A stretch of DNA of 64,000 nucleotides from Parvibaculum sedimenti (GTDB lineage: Bacteria > Pseudomonadota > Alphaproteobacteria > Parvibaculales > Parvibaculaceae): assembly GCF_009184905.1 (NCBI RefSeq), contig NZ_WESC01000002.1:292850-356849 (forward strand), in the 5' to 3' direction. The translations under genes and the position numbers were made by a program. The notes below the pieces were generated by a model. The model saw nothing but the letters and a program-made list of their open reading frames with translations, was not told where the DNA came from and searched no databases. Below, piece by piece: positions 56,428 through 64,000 of the stretch. How positions within the stretch are numbered: the stretch's first letter is position 1; each line of letters opens with the position of its first letter.

Positions 56428-56595
56428 ATGATCGACCGCATCGACACCGCCACCCTCTTTTTCACCAATGTCCTGCTCGCCGTTCTGGTCGCGACCGCGA
56501 TCTGGGGCGCGACTGCCCTCCTGATGGCGGCGTTGATCGGCGTGCCGATCATGCTCGGCACGATCGTCCGCATCTCGATGACGGCGAAAGCCTGA
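56428..56595 (+). CDS. Small membrane protein, hypothetical (55 aa)
   Basis: 55 residues from ATG 56428 with GAAGG upstream; the frame can begin at 56356. Two closely spaced hydrophobic stretches (about 9-28 and 29-47: TLFFTNVLLAVLVATAIWGATAL, MAALIGVPIMLGTIVRI). No recognised family. It follows the FadM-like gene by 93 bases and is convergent with the NTF2-like gene. Confidence 0.55.
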   Translation: MIDRIDTATLFFTNVLLAVLVATAIWGATALLMAALIGVPIMLGTIVRISMTAKA

Positions 56596-56601
56596 CGCCG
56601 C

Positions 56602-56982
56602 TCAGCTCGCAAGCACGGCCGCCTGCGCGGGATCGAGATATTCCTCCAGCCGCGTAATGCGCCCGTCCTTCACCATAACGATGAGACAAGCCGGCATGGC
56701 GAAATCCTCGCCGCTCGGTCGCTTGCCACGCAGCACATGCTGCTGCAGATAGCCGCCGGGAATGACGACGCGGCGCAGAATGTCGTATCTGCGCTGCGGC
56801 AACACCCGCGCCATCCAGCCCAGCACCTTCAGGTTCTGGTCGACCGTCTGGTTTACCTGATCGAAGTTGTGCCAGATCACGGCATCCGGCGCGTAGCAGG
56901 CGGACTTCAGCGTTTCGATGTCGCCCGCCTCGATCGCAGCCACGAAACGCTCCGCCAGCGCGAGAGTTTCCGCTTCCGTCAT
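56602..56982 (-). CDS. SnoaL/NTF2-like protein
   Basis: 126 residues: TLALAERFVAAIEAGDIETLKSACYAPDAVIWHNFDQVNQTVDQNLKVLGWM is the cone-shaped NTF2-like fold of SnoaL-type isomerases and limonene-epoxide hydrolases. Strong ribosome site GGGGAGGGGAA before the ATG. It may bind a small hydrophobic ligand; no reaction assigned. It lies 29 bases downstream of the response regulator's stop on the same strand. Confidence 0.83.
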   Translation of the reverse strand: MTEAETLALAERFVAAIEAGDIETLKSACYAPDAVIWHNFDQVNQTVDQNLKVLGWMARVLPQRRYDILRRVVIPGGYLQQHVLRGKRPSGEDFAMPACLIVMVKDGRITRLEEYLDPAQAAVLAS

Positions 56983-57011
56983 TTCCCCTCCCCTTCATTC
57001 TGCCGCGCGCA

Positions 57012-57695
57012 TCAGGGCACGAGGCGATAGCCTCCCGCCTCTGTCACGAGAATCTCGGCATTCGACGGATCCTTTTCGATCTTCTGACGAAGCCTGTAGA
57101 TATGCGTTTCGAGCGTATGCGTCGTCACGCCTGAATTGTAGCCCCAAACCTCCGTAAGCAGAACATCTCGCCCGACGACCTTCTGCCCGGCGCGATAGAG
57201 ATATTTGAGGATATTCGTCTCCTTCTCAGTGAGGCGTATCTTCTTGTCCACCGCATCGACCAGAAGCTTCGCGCTCGGCCGGAAGGAATAGGGACCGATC
57301 TTGAAGACTGCGTCCTCGCTCTGCTCGTGGCTGCGTAGATGAGCGCGAATGCGCGCGAGCAACACGCCGAAACGAAAAGGCTTCGTCACATAATCATTGG
57401 CGCCCGCGTCGAGGCCGAGAATGGCATCGGCATCCGTATCGGCGCCGGTGAGCATGATGATCGGCGCCTTGATGCCGTCGCGCCGCATCAATCGGCAGGC
57501 TTCACGCCCGTCCATGTCGGGCAGACCCACATCGAGCAGCACGAGATCGACATGCGCATGACGCACATGGTCGAGGCCGGCGGCGGCCGTCGGCGCCGCC
57601 GCCACTTCGAATTCCTCATGCAGTTGCAACTGCTCTATCAGCGAGCCGCGCAGCGCCTCGTCGTCATCGACAATCAGGAGTTTCTTGACACTCAT
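57012..57695 (-). CDS. OmpR-family response regulator (CenR-like)
   Basis: 227 residues: receiver domain (1-120) with the acidic pocket D10-D12, phospho-acceptor Asp55 in LLDVGLPD and Lys in VTKPF; C-terminal winged helix with TEKETNILKYLYRAGQKVVGRD...LTEVWGYNSGVTTHTLETHIYRLRQKIEKD. It resembles the alphaproteobacterial CenR envelope regulator (from memory). No histidine kinase is adjacent. It starts only 4 bases after the TPR-sulfotransferase stop, which suggests coupling. An orphan in this window. Confidence 0.9.
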   Translation of the reverse strand: MSVKKLLIVDDDEALRGSLIEQLQLHEEFEVAAAPTAAAGLDHVRHAHVDLVLLDVGLPDMDGREACRLMRRDGIKAPIIMLTGADTDADAILGLDAGANDYVTKPFRFGVLLARIRAHLRSHEQSEDAVFKIGPYSFRPSAKLLVDAVDKKIRLTEKETNILKYLYRAGQKVVGRDVLLTEVWGYNSGVTTHTLETHIYRLRQKIEKDPSNAEILVTEAGGYRLVP

Positions 57696-57699
57696 CGGA

Positions 57700-59628
57700 T
57701 CAGAGCGTGTAGCCGAAATATTTGATGTGCTTTTCCAGAATGGGCAGCACAGGTTCGAGATGCTTCTGGTAACGACGCCAACGGTCCGTTGCGCTGGAAT
57801 AGAGCGGCTGCGTCACCTGCGCATAGGACGGTGTGCGGATGGTGCCGCGCGCCAGGGCATGAGCCGCAGGATTGGCCTGTGCATCGTTCCAGGGTAACCC
57901 GAGGAAGTCGATCACGGGTTCCACTTCGCCACGCAGATCGCGGATCAGGTTTTCGTAGCGCACCTCGACGACATTGAGCGATAGAAGCGCGCGATATTGC
58001 TGCCACAGGGTCATGACGCGGTCATAGAGACGCGCCGCATCATCGAGATTCAGGAAATTCGCCATTGACGAATTGAGCTGAAAGTTTTGCATGAAGCAGG
58101 AGAATACGCTGTCCGCAGGATGACGAAGCGCAAGAATGATCTTTGCTTCAGGGAAGACGCGCGCAATGAGTCCGGCGTTGATGATGCTGAGCGGCAGCTT
58201 GTCGATGACGAGCTTGCCCGCGAGATCGGCATCTTCGCTCTCAAGCGCCTTCCAGTAAATGGCGCGGAGTTCCCGTCGCTGATCCTCGGTCAGGGTTCCG
58301 AGCGCATGAGGATGCCCACCATCGAATTCTGCCAGGGCGTCGCGAACAATACGCAGGCAGGGTTTTTCTTCCAGCACCTGAATATCCGGATGGGCGTCGC
58401 AAATCTGGTCGAGAAGAGTCGTTCCGGATCGCGGGAACCCGACGATAAAGGTTGGCGCTGCTCGATGTCCCGCCTCGACACTTAAAGCAGGAAGCGATTG
58501 CCACGCTTTGAAGTTCTCTGCCGTAGCATAGGAAATCAGGCCTTCGACGAAATCCAGATACTCGTTTTTGTCGATCCTTGTCGCCTTGGCCTCCTCCAGC
58601 GCGATTTCGTTCATCCGGCCAAAATGCTCGAAGGCGGCGTCGAAATCGCCAAGCTTGTCGCACAGTTGCGCAAGCTCTTCCTCGACGCTGCGCCGGTGCT
58701 CGAACGGCAGATTATCCGTTCCGACAACCTCCAGCCTCCTGCGCATCTCGGCGAGCAAGGCCTTGTCGTTTGGATGACGCCGACGCTCAACCCTGGCCAG
58801 AATGCGCGTCGCCTCGCCATTCCCGGGCTCAAGTGCCAACGCCTTTTCGACATTGACGATCGCGCTGTCGAACTCGGAAAGCCGTTCATGCAGATCAGCG
58901 GCGATAATGAAAAAGATCGCCGGCGGCGAGGGGATGAGCTCAATTGCACGCATGCAATAGGCGAGGGATTCTCTGTAGAGACCGAGCTGCATGCCCATTT
59001 GCGACGCGCTGACATAGCCGATCGGCAGATCAGGCTTGAGCTCGATGAACTTATCGAAGTCCAGGCGCGCATCCTTGAGCTCGTCCGAGTATTTCCTGGC
59101 GTTGCCGCGATTGAGATAGGCGGATGCGCAATTGCTGTCGAGGGCAAGCGCTCTGTCATAGCTTTCCATAGCCTCGCCGAACTTACCTTGATCGCGCAGC
59201 GCATTGCCCAAATTGACGAGCATATCGGTTGACGGGGCGGGGACGGCGTTGATCGCCATGCGGATGAGCTTCTCCGCCTCCACCAATTTTCCAGTCTCAA
59301 GCGCAAGCAGCCCCGTCAGATGCAGAGCATCGGGATTATTCGGCAGCACACTGAGTATTTTCTCGAGGATCTGCGAGGCCTCACGGAAGCGCCGCGCCGA
59401 ATAATGCGCGGCTGCCGCCTGCAGCGCGCCGACGACCTCAGCCTGCGAGGGCATGGGCGGCCTCATCCGCAGCCCCATGCCCTGCCCTTGTCCGAGGCCG
59501 GGCACCTGCACGGTCGCACCAGTGCCGTAGGCCGAGGGTGGCAAGCCGACGGTGGGACGGGCGGCGAAACCGGGCCGCGGGGGCATGAAGCCGGGGTTCT
59601 TGCCCGGCTTCGGGGGACGCTTGCTCAT
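57700..59628 (-). CDS. TPR-repeat sulfotransferase
   Basis: 642 residues from ATG 59628 (a longer frame to 59760 lacks a ribosome site). Proline-rich N-terminus, TPR repeats (about 65-300), and a C-terminal sulfotransferase domain with the PAPS loop FIVGFPRSGTTLLDQI. Similar TPR-sulfotransferases are common in alphaproteobacteria with no known acceptor. It is the first gene of a unit with the response regulator. Most likely cytoplasmic; no signal peptide. Confidence 0.88.
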   Translation of the reverse strand: MSKRPPKPGKNPGFMPPRPGFAARPTVGLPPSAYGTGATVQVPGLGQGQGMGLRMRPPMPSQAEVVGALQAAAAHYSARRFREASQILEKILSVLPNNPDALHLTGLLALETGKLVEAEKLIRMAINAVPAPSTDMLVNLGNALRDQGKFGEAMESYDRALALDSNCASAYLNRGNARKYSDELKDARLDFDKFIELKPDLPIGYVSASQMGMQLGLYRESLAYCMRAIELIPSPPAIFFIIAADLHERLSEFDSAIVNVEKALALEPGNGEATRILARVERRRHPNDKALLAEMRRRLEVVGTDNLPFEHRRSVEEELAQLCDKLGDFDAAFEHFGRMNEIALEEAKATRIDKNEYLDFVEGLISYATAENFKAWQSLPALSVEAGHRAAPTFIVGFPRSGTTLLDQICDAHPDIQVLEEKPCLRIVRDALAEFDGGHPHALGTLTEDQRRELRAIYWKALESEDADLAGKLVIDKLPLSIINAGLIARVFPEAKIILALRHPADSVFSCFMQNFQLNSSMANFLNLDDAARLYDRVMTLWQQYRALLSLNVVEVRYENLIRDLRGEVEPVIDFLGLPWNDAQANPAAHALARGTIRTPSYAQVTQPLYSSATDRWRRYQKHLEPVLPILEKHIKYFGYTL

Positions 59629-59763
59629 GTGACTCGTGATCCTTCGATAGGGCGGCGCCGGGAGTTTGCCATACTGCGGTGCAGCGACCAAACATGCGAT
59701 GCGCCGGACGAACCAACCCGGCAAGCTCTGCCCACCGGCACGAAAGAGCAAATGGGCCACCTC

Positions 59764-59784
59764 CTAAACCATTGTTATCAAATA
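59764..59784. promoter_or_regulatory. Repeated promoter motif (copy 2)
   Basis: Second copy of the motif at 30286-30306, differing at one base (T to A in the TTnTC). It ends 77 bases upstream of the start of the downstream hypothetical gene. See the copy-1 entry. Confidence 0.4.
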
Positions 59785-59860
59785 TGTTTTGTCTGGCCCG
59801 GGGCTTGCTCTAAGGAGAGCGGCGCGTTTGCGCCGGTTTGGGAGAGACCCTGGGGCTCTG

Positions 59861-60616
59861 ATGACGGATTTCACTTCGATCGCGGCGCATCCCGTGCAGG
59901 GCAAGCACAACATGGCCTCCGACGCCTTCGACGCGTTGAAGGCATCCCGCGCGCAGACCAGTACCCAAAAGACCAGCGGACTCACCTTCGGCGATGTGCT
60001 CGACACGCTGAACCCCCTTCAGCACATCCCCGTCGTTTCGAGCATCTATCGCGAACTGACGGGCGACACGATCAGCCCCGGCGCCCGTGTCGCGGGCGGA
60101 GCGCTTTATGGCGGCCCCATCGGCCTCGTCGCCTCGGTCTTCGATGCGGCGGTCGAGGCGGTGAGCGGGTCCGACCTGGGCGAACATGCGATCGCAACCC
60201 TGACCGGCGACAAGGGGGCAGAGCCGAAGACGGTCGCCTCGGCTGCACCGGTACCAGAGACCGTGCCCACGCGGGTCGCCCGGGCCGAACCGCAGCCAGC
60301 GCAACCCGTCAAGCTCGCGGAGGTGACCACCTCCGTTCCCAAGCCCATGCCACAGCTGAGCCCCGATGCCTTCAACGCGTTGCTGAACTCCTTTGCGGAT
60401 CCGAAGGCCGCGAAGGCGGCAAATCCGGAGCTTGCCGCCGCGGCTGAACCTGCTGCCAGGAATGCGACGGCGAAGACAGAGGACCCACCTCACAAGCCCG
60501 CCGATCTTTCGGGCGCCATCGCAAGCGGCCTCGATCAGCTCGATGCACTGAAACATGCGCAGCCCGACATTCCGCTGGCCGCATCTTTCGCCGGACCGGA
60601 AGCAAGCGGACTCTGA
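59861..60616 (+). CDS. Conserved hypothetical protein (251 aa)
   Basis: 251 residues from ATG 59861. A conserved-looking N-terminal part GLTFGDVLDTLNPLQHIPVVSSIYRELTGDTISPGARVAGGALYGGPIGLVASVFDAAVEAVSG (in part; 40-100) precedes a Pro/Ala-rich, likely unstructured middle and C-terminal Ala-rich part. No signal peptide or catalytic motif. I do not recognise the family. It ends 50 bases before the L,D-transpeptidase and may be in one transcript with it, hinting at an envelope role. The 232-base gap upstream carries the repeated motif. Confidence 0.65.
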   Translation: MTDFTSIAAHPVQGKHNMASDAFDALKASRAQTSTQKTSGLTFGDVLDTLNPLQHIPVVSSIYRELTGDTISPGARVAGGALYGGPIGLVASVFDAAVEAVSGSDLGEHAIATLTGDKGAEPKTVASAAPVPETVPTRVARAEPQPAQPVKLAEVTTSVPKPMPQLSPDAFNALLNSFADPKAAKAANPELAAAAEPAARNATAKTEDPPHKPADLSGAIASGLDQLDALKHAQPDIPLAASFAGPEASGL

Positions 60617-60666
60617 CGGCGTGGCGCGGTTGGCGATACGGCTGACGGCGCAGTAAACTTGCGCCC

Positions 60667-61200
60667 ATGAATATTCATGTCACTGCGCTGCCCGGACGGC
60701 AGCAAGGCGTGCTGCGCTTCGGCGGCGAAGACTTTCCCTGCGCCCTCGGCCGCTCCGGTATCGTCACCGACAAGCGCGAAGGCGATGGTGGAACGCCCGT
60801 GGGCAGCTTTGCCCTGCGCGAGCTTTTCTTCAGACCGGACCGATTGGCGAAACCTGCGACGATACTTGCCTCGAAACCCATCGCGGCGGATGACGGCTGG
60901 TGCGACGCATCGGGCGACGTTGCCTATAACCGGCCGGTGAAGCTCCCCTATCCCGCTAGCGCCGAAACGCTTTGGCGGGAAGACCACCTCTACGATCTCA
61001 TCGTGCCACTCGGCTACAATGACGATCCGGTGAGGCCCGGCGCAGGCAGCGCCATTTTCTTTCATCTCGCGAAGGAAGACGGGAGCGGTCTCGCTGCGAC
61101 GGAGGGATGCGTCGCGCTGCGCCTTGCGGATATGCTGCATGTCCTCGCGCATGTCACGCCGGAAACGCGCATGATCGTCGAGCTTGCCTCAGCCGCGTGA
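60667..61200 (+). CDS. L,D-transpeptidase (YkuD family)
   Basis: 177 residues. Catalytic HFHLAKEDGSGLAATEGCVAL region with His133 and Cys148 in TEGCVAL is the YkuD active site, though the spacing and GSGL insert differ from canonical HGxxxxxxxG...SHGCxR. No signal peptide is evident, so it may be a cytoplasmic member or have a start further upstream. Cross-links or modifies peptidoglycan in relatives. It overlaps the convergent yggS end by 12 bases. Confidence 0.8.
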   Translation: MNIHVTALPGRQQGVLRFGGEDFPCALGRSGIVTDKREGDGGTPVGSFALRELFFRPDRLAKPATILASKPIAADDGWCDASGDVAYNRPVKLPYPASAETLWREDHLYDLIVPLGYNDDPVRPGAGSAIFFHLAKEDGSGLAATEGCVALRLADMLHVLAHVTPETRMIVELASAA

Positions 61201-61890
61201 TCCGAAAAGCGCGCTGCCCACCCGGACATGCGTCGCGCCGAAGGTGATTGCCGTTTCAAAATCGGCGCTCATGCCCATGGAGAGTTTCGTGAGCCCGTTG
61301 CGCCGCGCCATCTTGTCGAGCAGCGCGAAATGAAGCGCGGGCTCCTCATCGACCGGCGGAATGCACATCAGCCCCTCGATCTCGAGCCCGTGAACCTCGC
61401 GGCACCGCGCAACGAAATCGTCAACCTCGGCAGGAAGAATGCCGGCCTTCTGCGGCTCCTCGCCCGTATTCACCTGAATGAAGAGCCGCGGCATTGCGGC
61501 GCCCTTGTCGCGCTCCTTGACCAGCGCCTCGGCAAGACGGTCACGGTCGAGCGTATGGAAGACATCAAAAAGCGCGAGTGCTTCCTTGAGCTTGTTGGTC
61601 TGCAGGGGGCCGATCAGATGAAGTTCGATCCCCGGCGTCGTGGCCTTGAGCACGGGCCACTTGGCGGCCGCTTCCTGCACCCGGTTTTCGCCGAAGACGC
61701 GTTGGCCGGCCGCGATGAGCGGCTCGATGTCGGCGGCTTCGAAGGTTTTGGAAACGGCGACCAGCGTCACCTCGTCGGGCGAACGGCCTGCCTCGCGCGC
61801 GGCCTTGCCGATCCGCGCCCTGATGGCGGCAAGGCGGCCTGCGGGCGTCTCGCCCGGCTCCGCGCTCTGATGTAGGCTTGGCCCGGCCAT
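61189..61890 (-). CDS. PLP homeostasis protein YggS (PLPBP)
   Basis: 233 residues, single TIM barrel of alanine-racemase type without the C-terminal domain. PLP Lys48 in LVAVSKTF, the FGENRVQEA block, and the HLIGPLQTNK motif are all diagnostic. It keeps free pyridoxal phosphate in balance and has no known enzyme activity. The start is 15 bases from the ThiE-like start on the other strand, a very tight divergent pair. Confidence 0.93.
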   Translation of the reverse strand: MAGPSLHQSAEPGETPAGRLAAIRARIGKAAREAGRSPDEVTLVAVSKTFEAADIEPLIAAGQRVFGENRVQEAAAKWPVLKATTPGIELHLIGPLQTNKLKEALALFDVFHTLDRDRLAEALVKERDKGAAMPRLFIQVNTGEEPQKAGILPAEVDDFVARCREVHGLEIEGLMCIPPVDEEPALHFALLDKMARRNGLTKLSMGMSADFETAITFGATHVRVGSALFGSRG

Positions 61891-61905
61891 GGATGTGTCT
61901 CGCTC

Positions 61906-62523
61906 ATGAAATCGGACCCGAAGCTAGTGCCGCGCCCCAAGCCTGGCAAGCGCAAGCTGCCAACCCTGATCCTGATGACCGACGCAATCCGGGCGCCCGA
62001 TCCGGCCGAGGCGCTGGCATGCGCCCCCAAAGGTGCCGCCGTGATTTACCGCGCCTATGGCCTGTCGCCGATATATGCCGATCTCGTGCGGCTCGGGCGG
62101 ATGGCGCGGCGCAAGGGCGTGCGCCTGCTCATCGCCGGCAATCTTCAAGCGGTGGCCGATGGCGCGCATTTTCCGGAATACATTATCCGTCAGTCTACAG
62201 AACGTCGGTTTGCAGGAAGGGCCAGGCCCGGTTTCCTCGTCACTGCGGCGGCACATTCCGAACGCGCGGTGATAGCGGCGGCGCGGGCGGGCGCAGACGC
62301 GGTTCTTATCTCGCCGGTCTTCGCGACGCGGAGCCATCCGGGAGCAAAGCCGCTTGGACCCGTGCGTTTCGCGCGGCTCGCGGTCATGGCTCATGTGCGC
62401 GGCCTCGCCGTCTACGCGCTGGGCGGCATGACGACCGACGACGCGCGGCGAAGGCTGTCCGGCACTTGTATGACGGGCATTGCCGGCATCGGCCTTGCGC
62501 CAAAACAAAAAGAGCGGGCCTGA
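61906..62523 (+). CDS. ThiE/TenI-like thiamine-phosphate synthase family protein
   Basis: 205 residues, TIM barrel. LPTLILMTDAIRAPDPAEAL, ADAVLISPVFATRSHPGAKPLGPVRF and VYALGGMT match the ThiE/TenI superfamily; pyrophosphate-binding Ser-Pro-V-F-x-T-x-S-H-P-G is present. A variant start ITGAGA... is absent, so TenI-like or ThiE cannot be separated. Divergent from yggS; terminator follows directly. Confidence 0.85.
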   Translation: MKSDPKLVPRPKPGKRKLPTLILMTDAIRAPDPAEALACAPKGAAVIYRAYGLSPIYADLVRLGRMARRKGVRLLIAGNLQAVADGAHFPEYIIRQSTERRFAGRARPGFLVTAAAHSERAVIAAARAGADAVLISPVFATRSHPGAKPLGPVRFARLAVMAHVRGLAVYALGGMTTDDARRRLSGTCMTGIAGIGLAPKQKERA

Positions 62524-62534
62524 GCCCGCTCTTT
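62509..62534. terminator. Bidirectional intrinsic terminator
   Basis: AAAGAGCGGGC / GCCCGCTCTTT, 11 bp, loop of 4, overlapping the stop of the ThiE-like gene. An A-run on the left and TTTCC on the right let it end transcripts from both the ThiE-like gene and the convergent porin. Confidence 0.9.
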
Positions 62535-62558
62535 CCGTATTCGTTTGCCGAACTGAAA

Positions 62559-63704
62559 TCAGAAGGCGATCGCGAGGACCAGACCGACCGACTTCGAGTC
62601 GTAGTCGTAACCAGCGACTTCAAACTTGGTGGACTGAAGATCGAGACCGAGGTCAACACCGGAACCGAGGTTGTAACCGCCGCCGACCTGCCAGTTCTTG
62701 GACTTCATATCGACGATATTGACGTTCTGGTCCGTGTCGAGATAGGCAACGCCGACCGTCCACGGGCCCGTCGCATATTTCAGACCCGCCGTCCAGGTCG
62801 TATCGTCGAAGCCAAGCTGGGAAGGCACCGCGCCCCAGCTGCCGTAAATGTCTTCGCTGCGGTAATAGGCGCCACCAAGGGTGAAACCGGAATAGCCGAG
62901 GTTGAGGCCGAGGCCCCACTCCTTGGGATCGCCCTGATCGCCGGCGAGATAGTCGCCCGAACCCTTCGTATAGAAGACGTCGGCGCCAACATCGACGCCG
63001 CCGAACGTACCGGCGTAGTTGAGCGCGGCTTCAAAAACGTTGCTGACGCCCTGATCCTTCGGCGCGAGCAGCAGACCGTTCTCGCTCGGCCCGAGAGCCA
63101 GATTCGATGACATGCCAGACGCGACAGCCACGGTCGGCGTGAAGGACAGACCAAGCTGGAATCCGGAGAACCGCGGCGTGAAATAGGTGACCTTGTTCGA
63201 GTCCGTCGCCAGCAGCGAGAAGGTCGAATGGCGCACCAGCATGATCGGCACATTCAGAATGTTGGGCGAGTCGACGCCGTTGCCCGGCACGAACCAGGGC
63301 GAGGTGTAGTGCATCTTGTAGGCGGCGCCATCAGTGCCACCGATTTCGAACTTGCCGAAATCGCCTTCGAGATAGGCGAAGAGCTGGCGGAAGGAAGCGC
63401 CCGAATTGCCCTGACCCAAAGCGTCTGCGATGGACCAGTCATGGCCCAGCTGAAGCTTCGCGTCGACACCGGCCACAAGGCCATTGTCCAGCGTGCCCTC
63501 GGCCTTGATGTCGATGTTGCGGGCAACGAGGGGAACCTTCGTGTCCTGAAAGGACGTGCCAGCGATGCTGTCGGCGTCGACGGCATAAAAACCCGTGACG
63601 ATATTACCGCCGATCGTCACCTTCAGCGGATCGCTTGCGTGCGCCGGCGCGGAAAGAGCTACGGCTGCAATCAGCGCGGTCGTTCCAAGAAGCGTCTTTT
63701 TCAT
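62559..63704 (-). CDS. Gram-negative porin
   Basis: 381 residues. Signal peptide MKKTLLGTTALIAAVALSAP-AHA, then a beta-barrel pattern with alternating hydrophobic residues and aromatic girdles (GYNLGSGVDLGLDL and SVGLVLAIAF at the C-terminus, which ends in Phe as expected for BamA recognition). LVAGVDAKLQLGHDW and GKFEIGGTDGAAYKMHY are typical of 16-strand general porins of proteobacteria. CAGGGGGAAATA ribosome site. Substrate range unknown. Confidence 0.9.
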   Translation of the reverse strand: MKKTLLGTTALIAAVALSAPAHASDPLKVTIGGNIVTGFYAVDADSIAGTSFQDTKVPLVARNIDIKAEGTLDNGLVAGVDAKLQLGHDWSIADALGQGNSGASFRQLFAYLEGDFGKFEIGGTDGAAYKMHYTSPWFVPGNGVDSPNILNVPIMLVRHSTFSLLATDSNKVTYFTPRFSGFQLGLSFTPTVAVASGMSSNLALGPSENGLLLAPKDQGVSNVFEAALNYAGTFGGVDVGADVFYTKGSGDYLAGDQGDPKEWGLGLNLGYSGFTLGGAYYRSEDIYGSWGAVPSQLGFDDTTWTAGLKYATGPWTVGVAYLDTDQNVNIVDMKSKNWQVGGGYNLGSGVDLGLDLQSTKFEVAGYDYDSKSVGLVLAIAF

Positions 63705-63991
63705 TATTTCCCCCTGAGGATCGGTTCAAATCATCTGGCGAGGCGAGGCGGCCCCGAACTTGCCATGTTGCCTATCTTTTAACCCATTATTCACGAGGGC
63801 CGCCAACGGATAGAACCGCTCCGGCTCGAAAATGCGGCGGCTGTTGCCCCCGCGCCACCGAATTCGCGCAGAGCTATACCGGGGACGGAAGATTCGGGAA
63901 AATTAAGCCAATAGCGTGGAGGCGGTGACGTGCCACTGAGATTTTCCTCCAGAAGGATTTAGAGTCCGGCCCTATGGAAGGGAGACGGACG
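63705..63991. other. Promoter region between the porin and the next gene
   Basis: 287 bases with no gene. It must carry the porin promoter (minus) and the promoter of the plus-strand gene starting at 63992. I see no clear operator; a TTTAACCCATTATTCA stretch near 63777 is AT-rich. Confidence 0.4.
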
Positions 63992-64000
63992 ATGAAGAGG
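63992..64000 (+). CDS. Start of an unidentified gene (cut by window end)
   Basis: ATG AAG AGG preceded by GGAAGGGAGACGG, a strong ribosome site. Only three codons are visible, so the product is unknown. Confidence 0.35.

Overview
This window is a gene-dense, high-GC chromosomal segment from an alphaproteobacterium. The gene set fits that class well: a hemC/tsaD/gpsA housekeeping block, SdhAF4, rsmB and htpX, a polyamine-type GS/C26 hydrolase/transaminase group, an amt-glnK-amt group, a CenR-like response regulator, and an LdtR/YkuD-type transpeptidase. An order such as Hyphomicrobiales (Parvibaculum-like) is my impression only and rests on gene content, not on any search. I see no insertion sequence, prophage, CRISPR array or integrase, so this looks like core chromosome with a few accessory patches.

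Layout. 1-7.8 kb: hemC (cut by the window start) diverges from tsaD. A small conserved protein, an operon of two tiny membrane proteins and a TetR regulator follow on the minus strand. Then come gpsA, a YciI protein, an EVE protein and a Rieske protein on plus, a creatininase-family amidohydrolase on minus, and a class III CoA-transferase. 7.8-18.6 kb: a sulfotransferase, acetyl-CoA synthetase, a 0.7 kb non-coding stretch, sdhAF4, and the plus-strand run htpX-rsmB-rpe-heparinase II-purH. 18.6-24.6 kb: transporters (a tandem UMF1/Atg22-like pair and an MFS carboxylate-type symporter), a GT87 membrane glycosyltransferase and a YchJ protein. 24.7-28.4 kb: the most unusual region. A 48-residue peptide gene with a strong ribosome site is followed by an HExxH protein resembling the 2-oxoglutarate peptide beta-hydroxylase family. 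A divergent ATP-grasp ligase and an FkbM methyltransferase lie on the other strand. Together they look like an undescribed RiPP (modified peptide) locus.

28.4-36.7 kb: rhodanese, GFA-type zinc protein, tRNA-Gly, prolyl-tRNA editing protein, a thioredoxin-TPR chaperedoxin, LON-domain protein, Trm112, DUF971, a UbiH-type hydroxylase, and a cytochrome P450 whose stop codon overlaps the start of an amidase. 36.7-43.1 kb: a PQQ/heme alcohol dehydrogenase, then amtB1-glnK-amtB2, each gene with its own sigma-54-type promoter and with NtrC-like sites upstream of amtB1. 43.3-52 kb: aminotransferase, ftsK, lolA, then a C26 gamma-glutamyl hydrolase, a GS-like ligase and a class III transaminase, which together suggest polyamine breakdown by the gamma-glutamyl route.

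52.4-64 kb: a conserved hypothetical protein, xthA, a second TetR, two hotdog thioesterases around a cyclic-nucleotide-binding protein, an NTF2-like protein, a TPR-sulfotransferase coupled to an OmpR-type regulator, a conserved hypothetical protein, an L,D-transpeptidase, yggS, a ThiE-like protein and a porin. Several intrinsic terminators, REP-like palindromes and regulatory inverted repeats are marked. Start sites are my own choices from ribosome sites and family N-termini, and several could shift.
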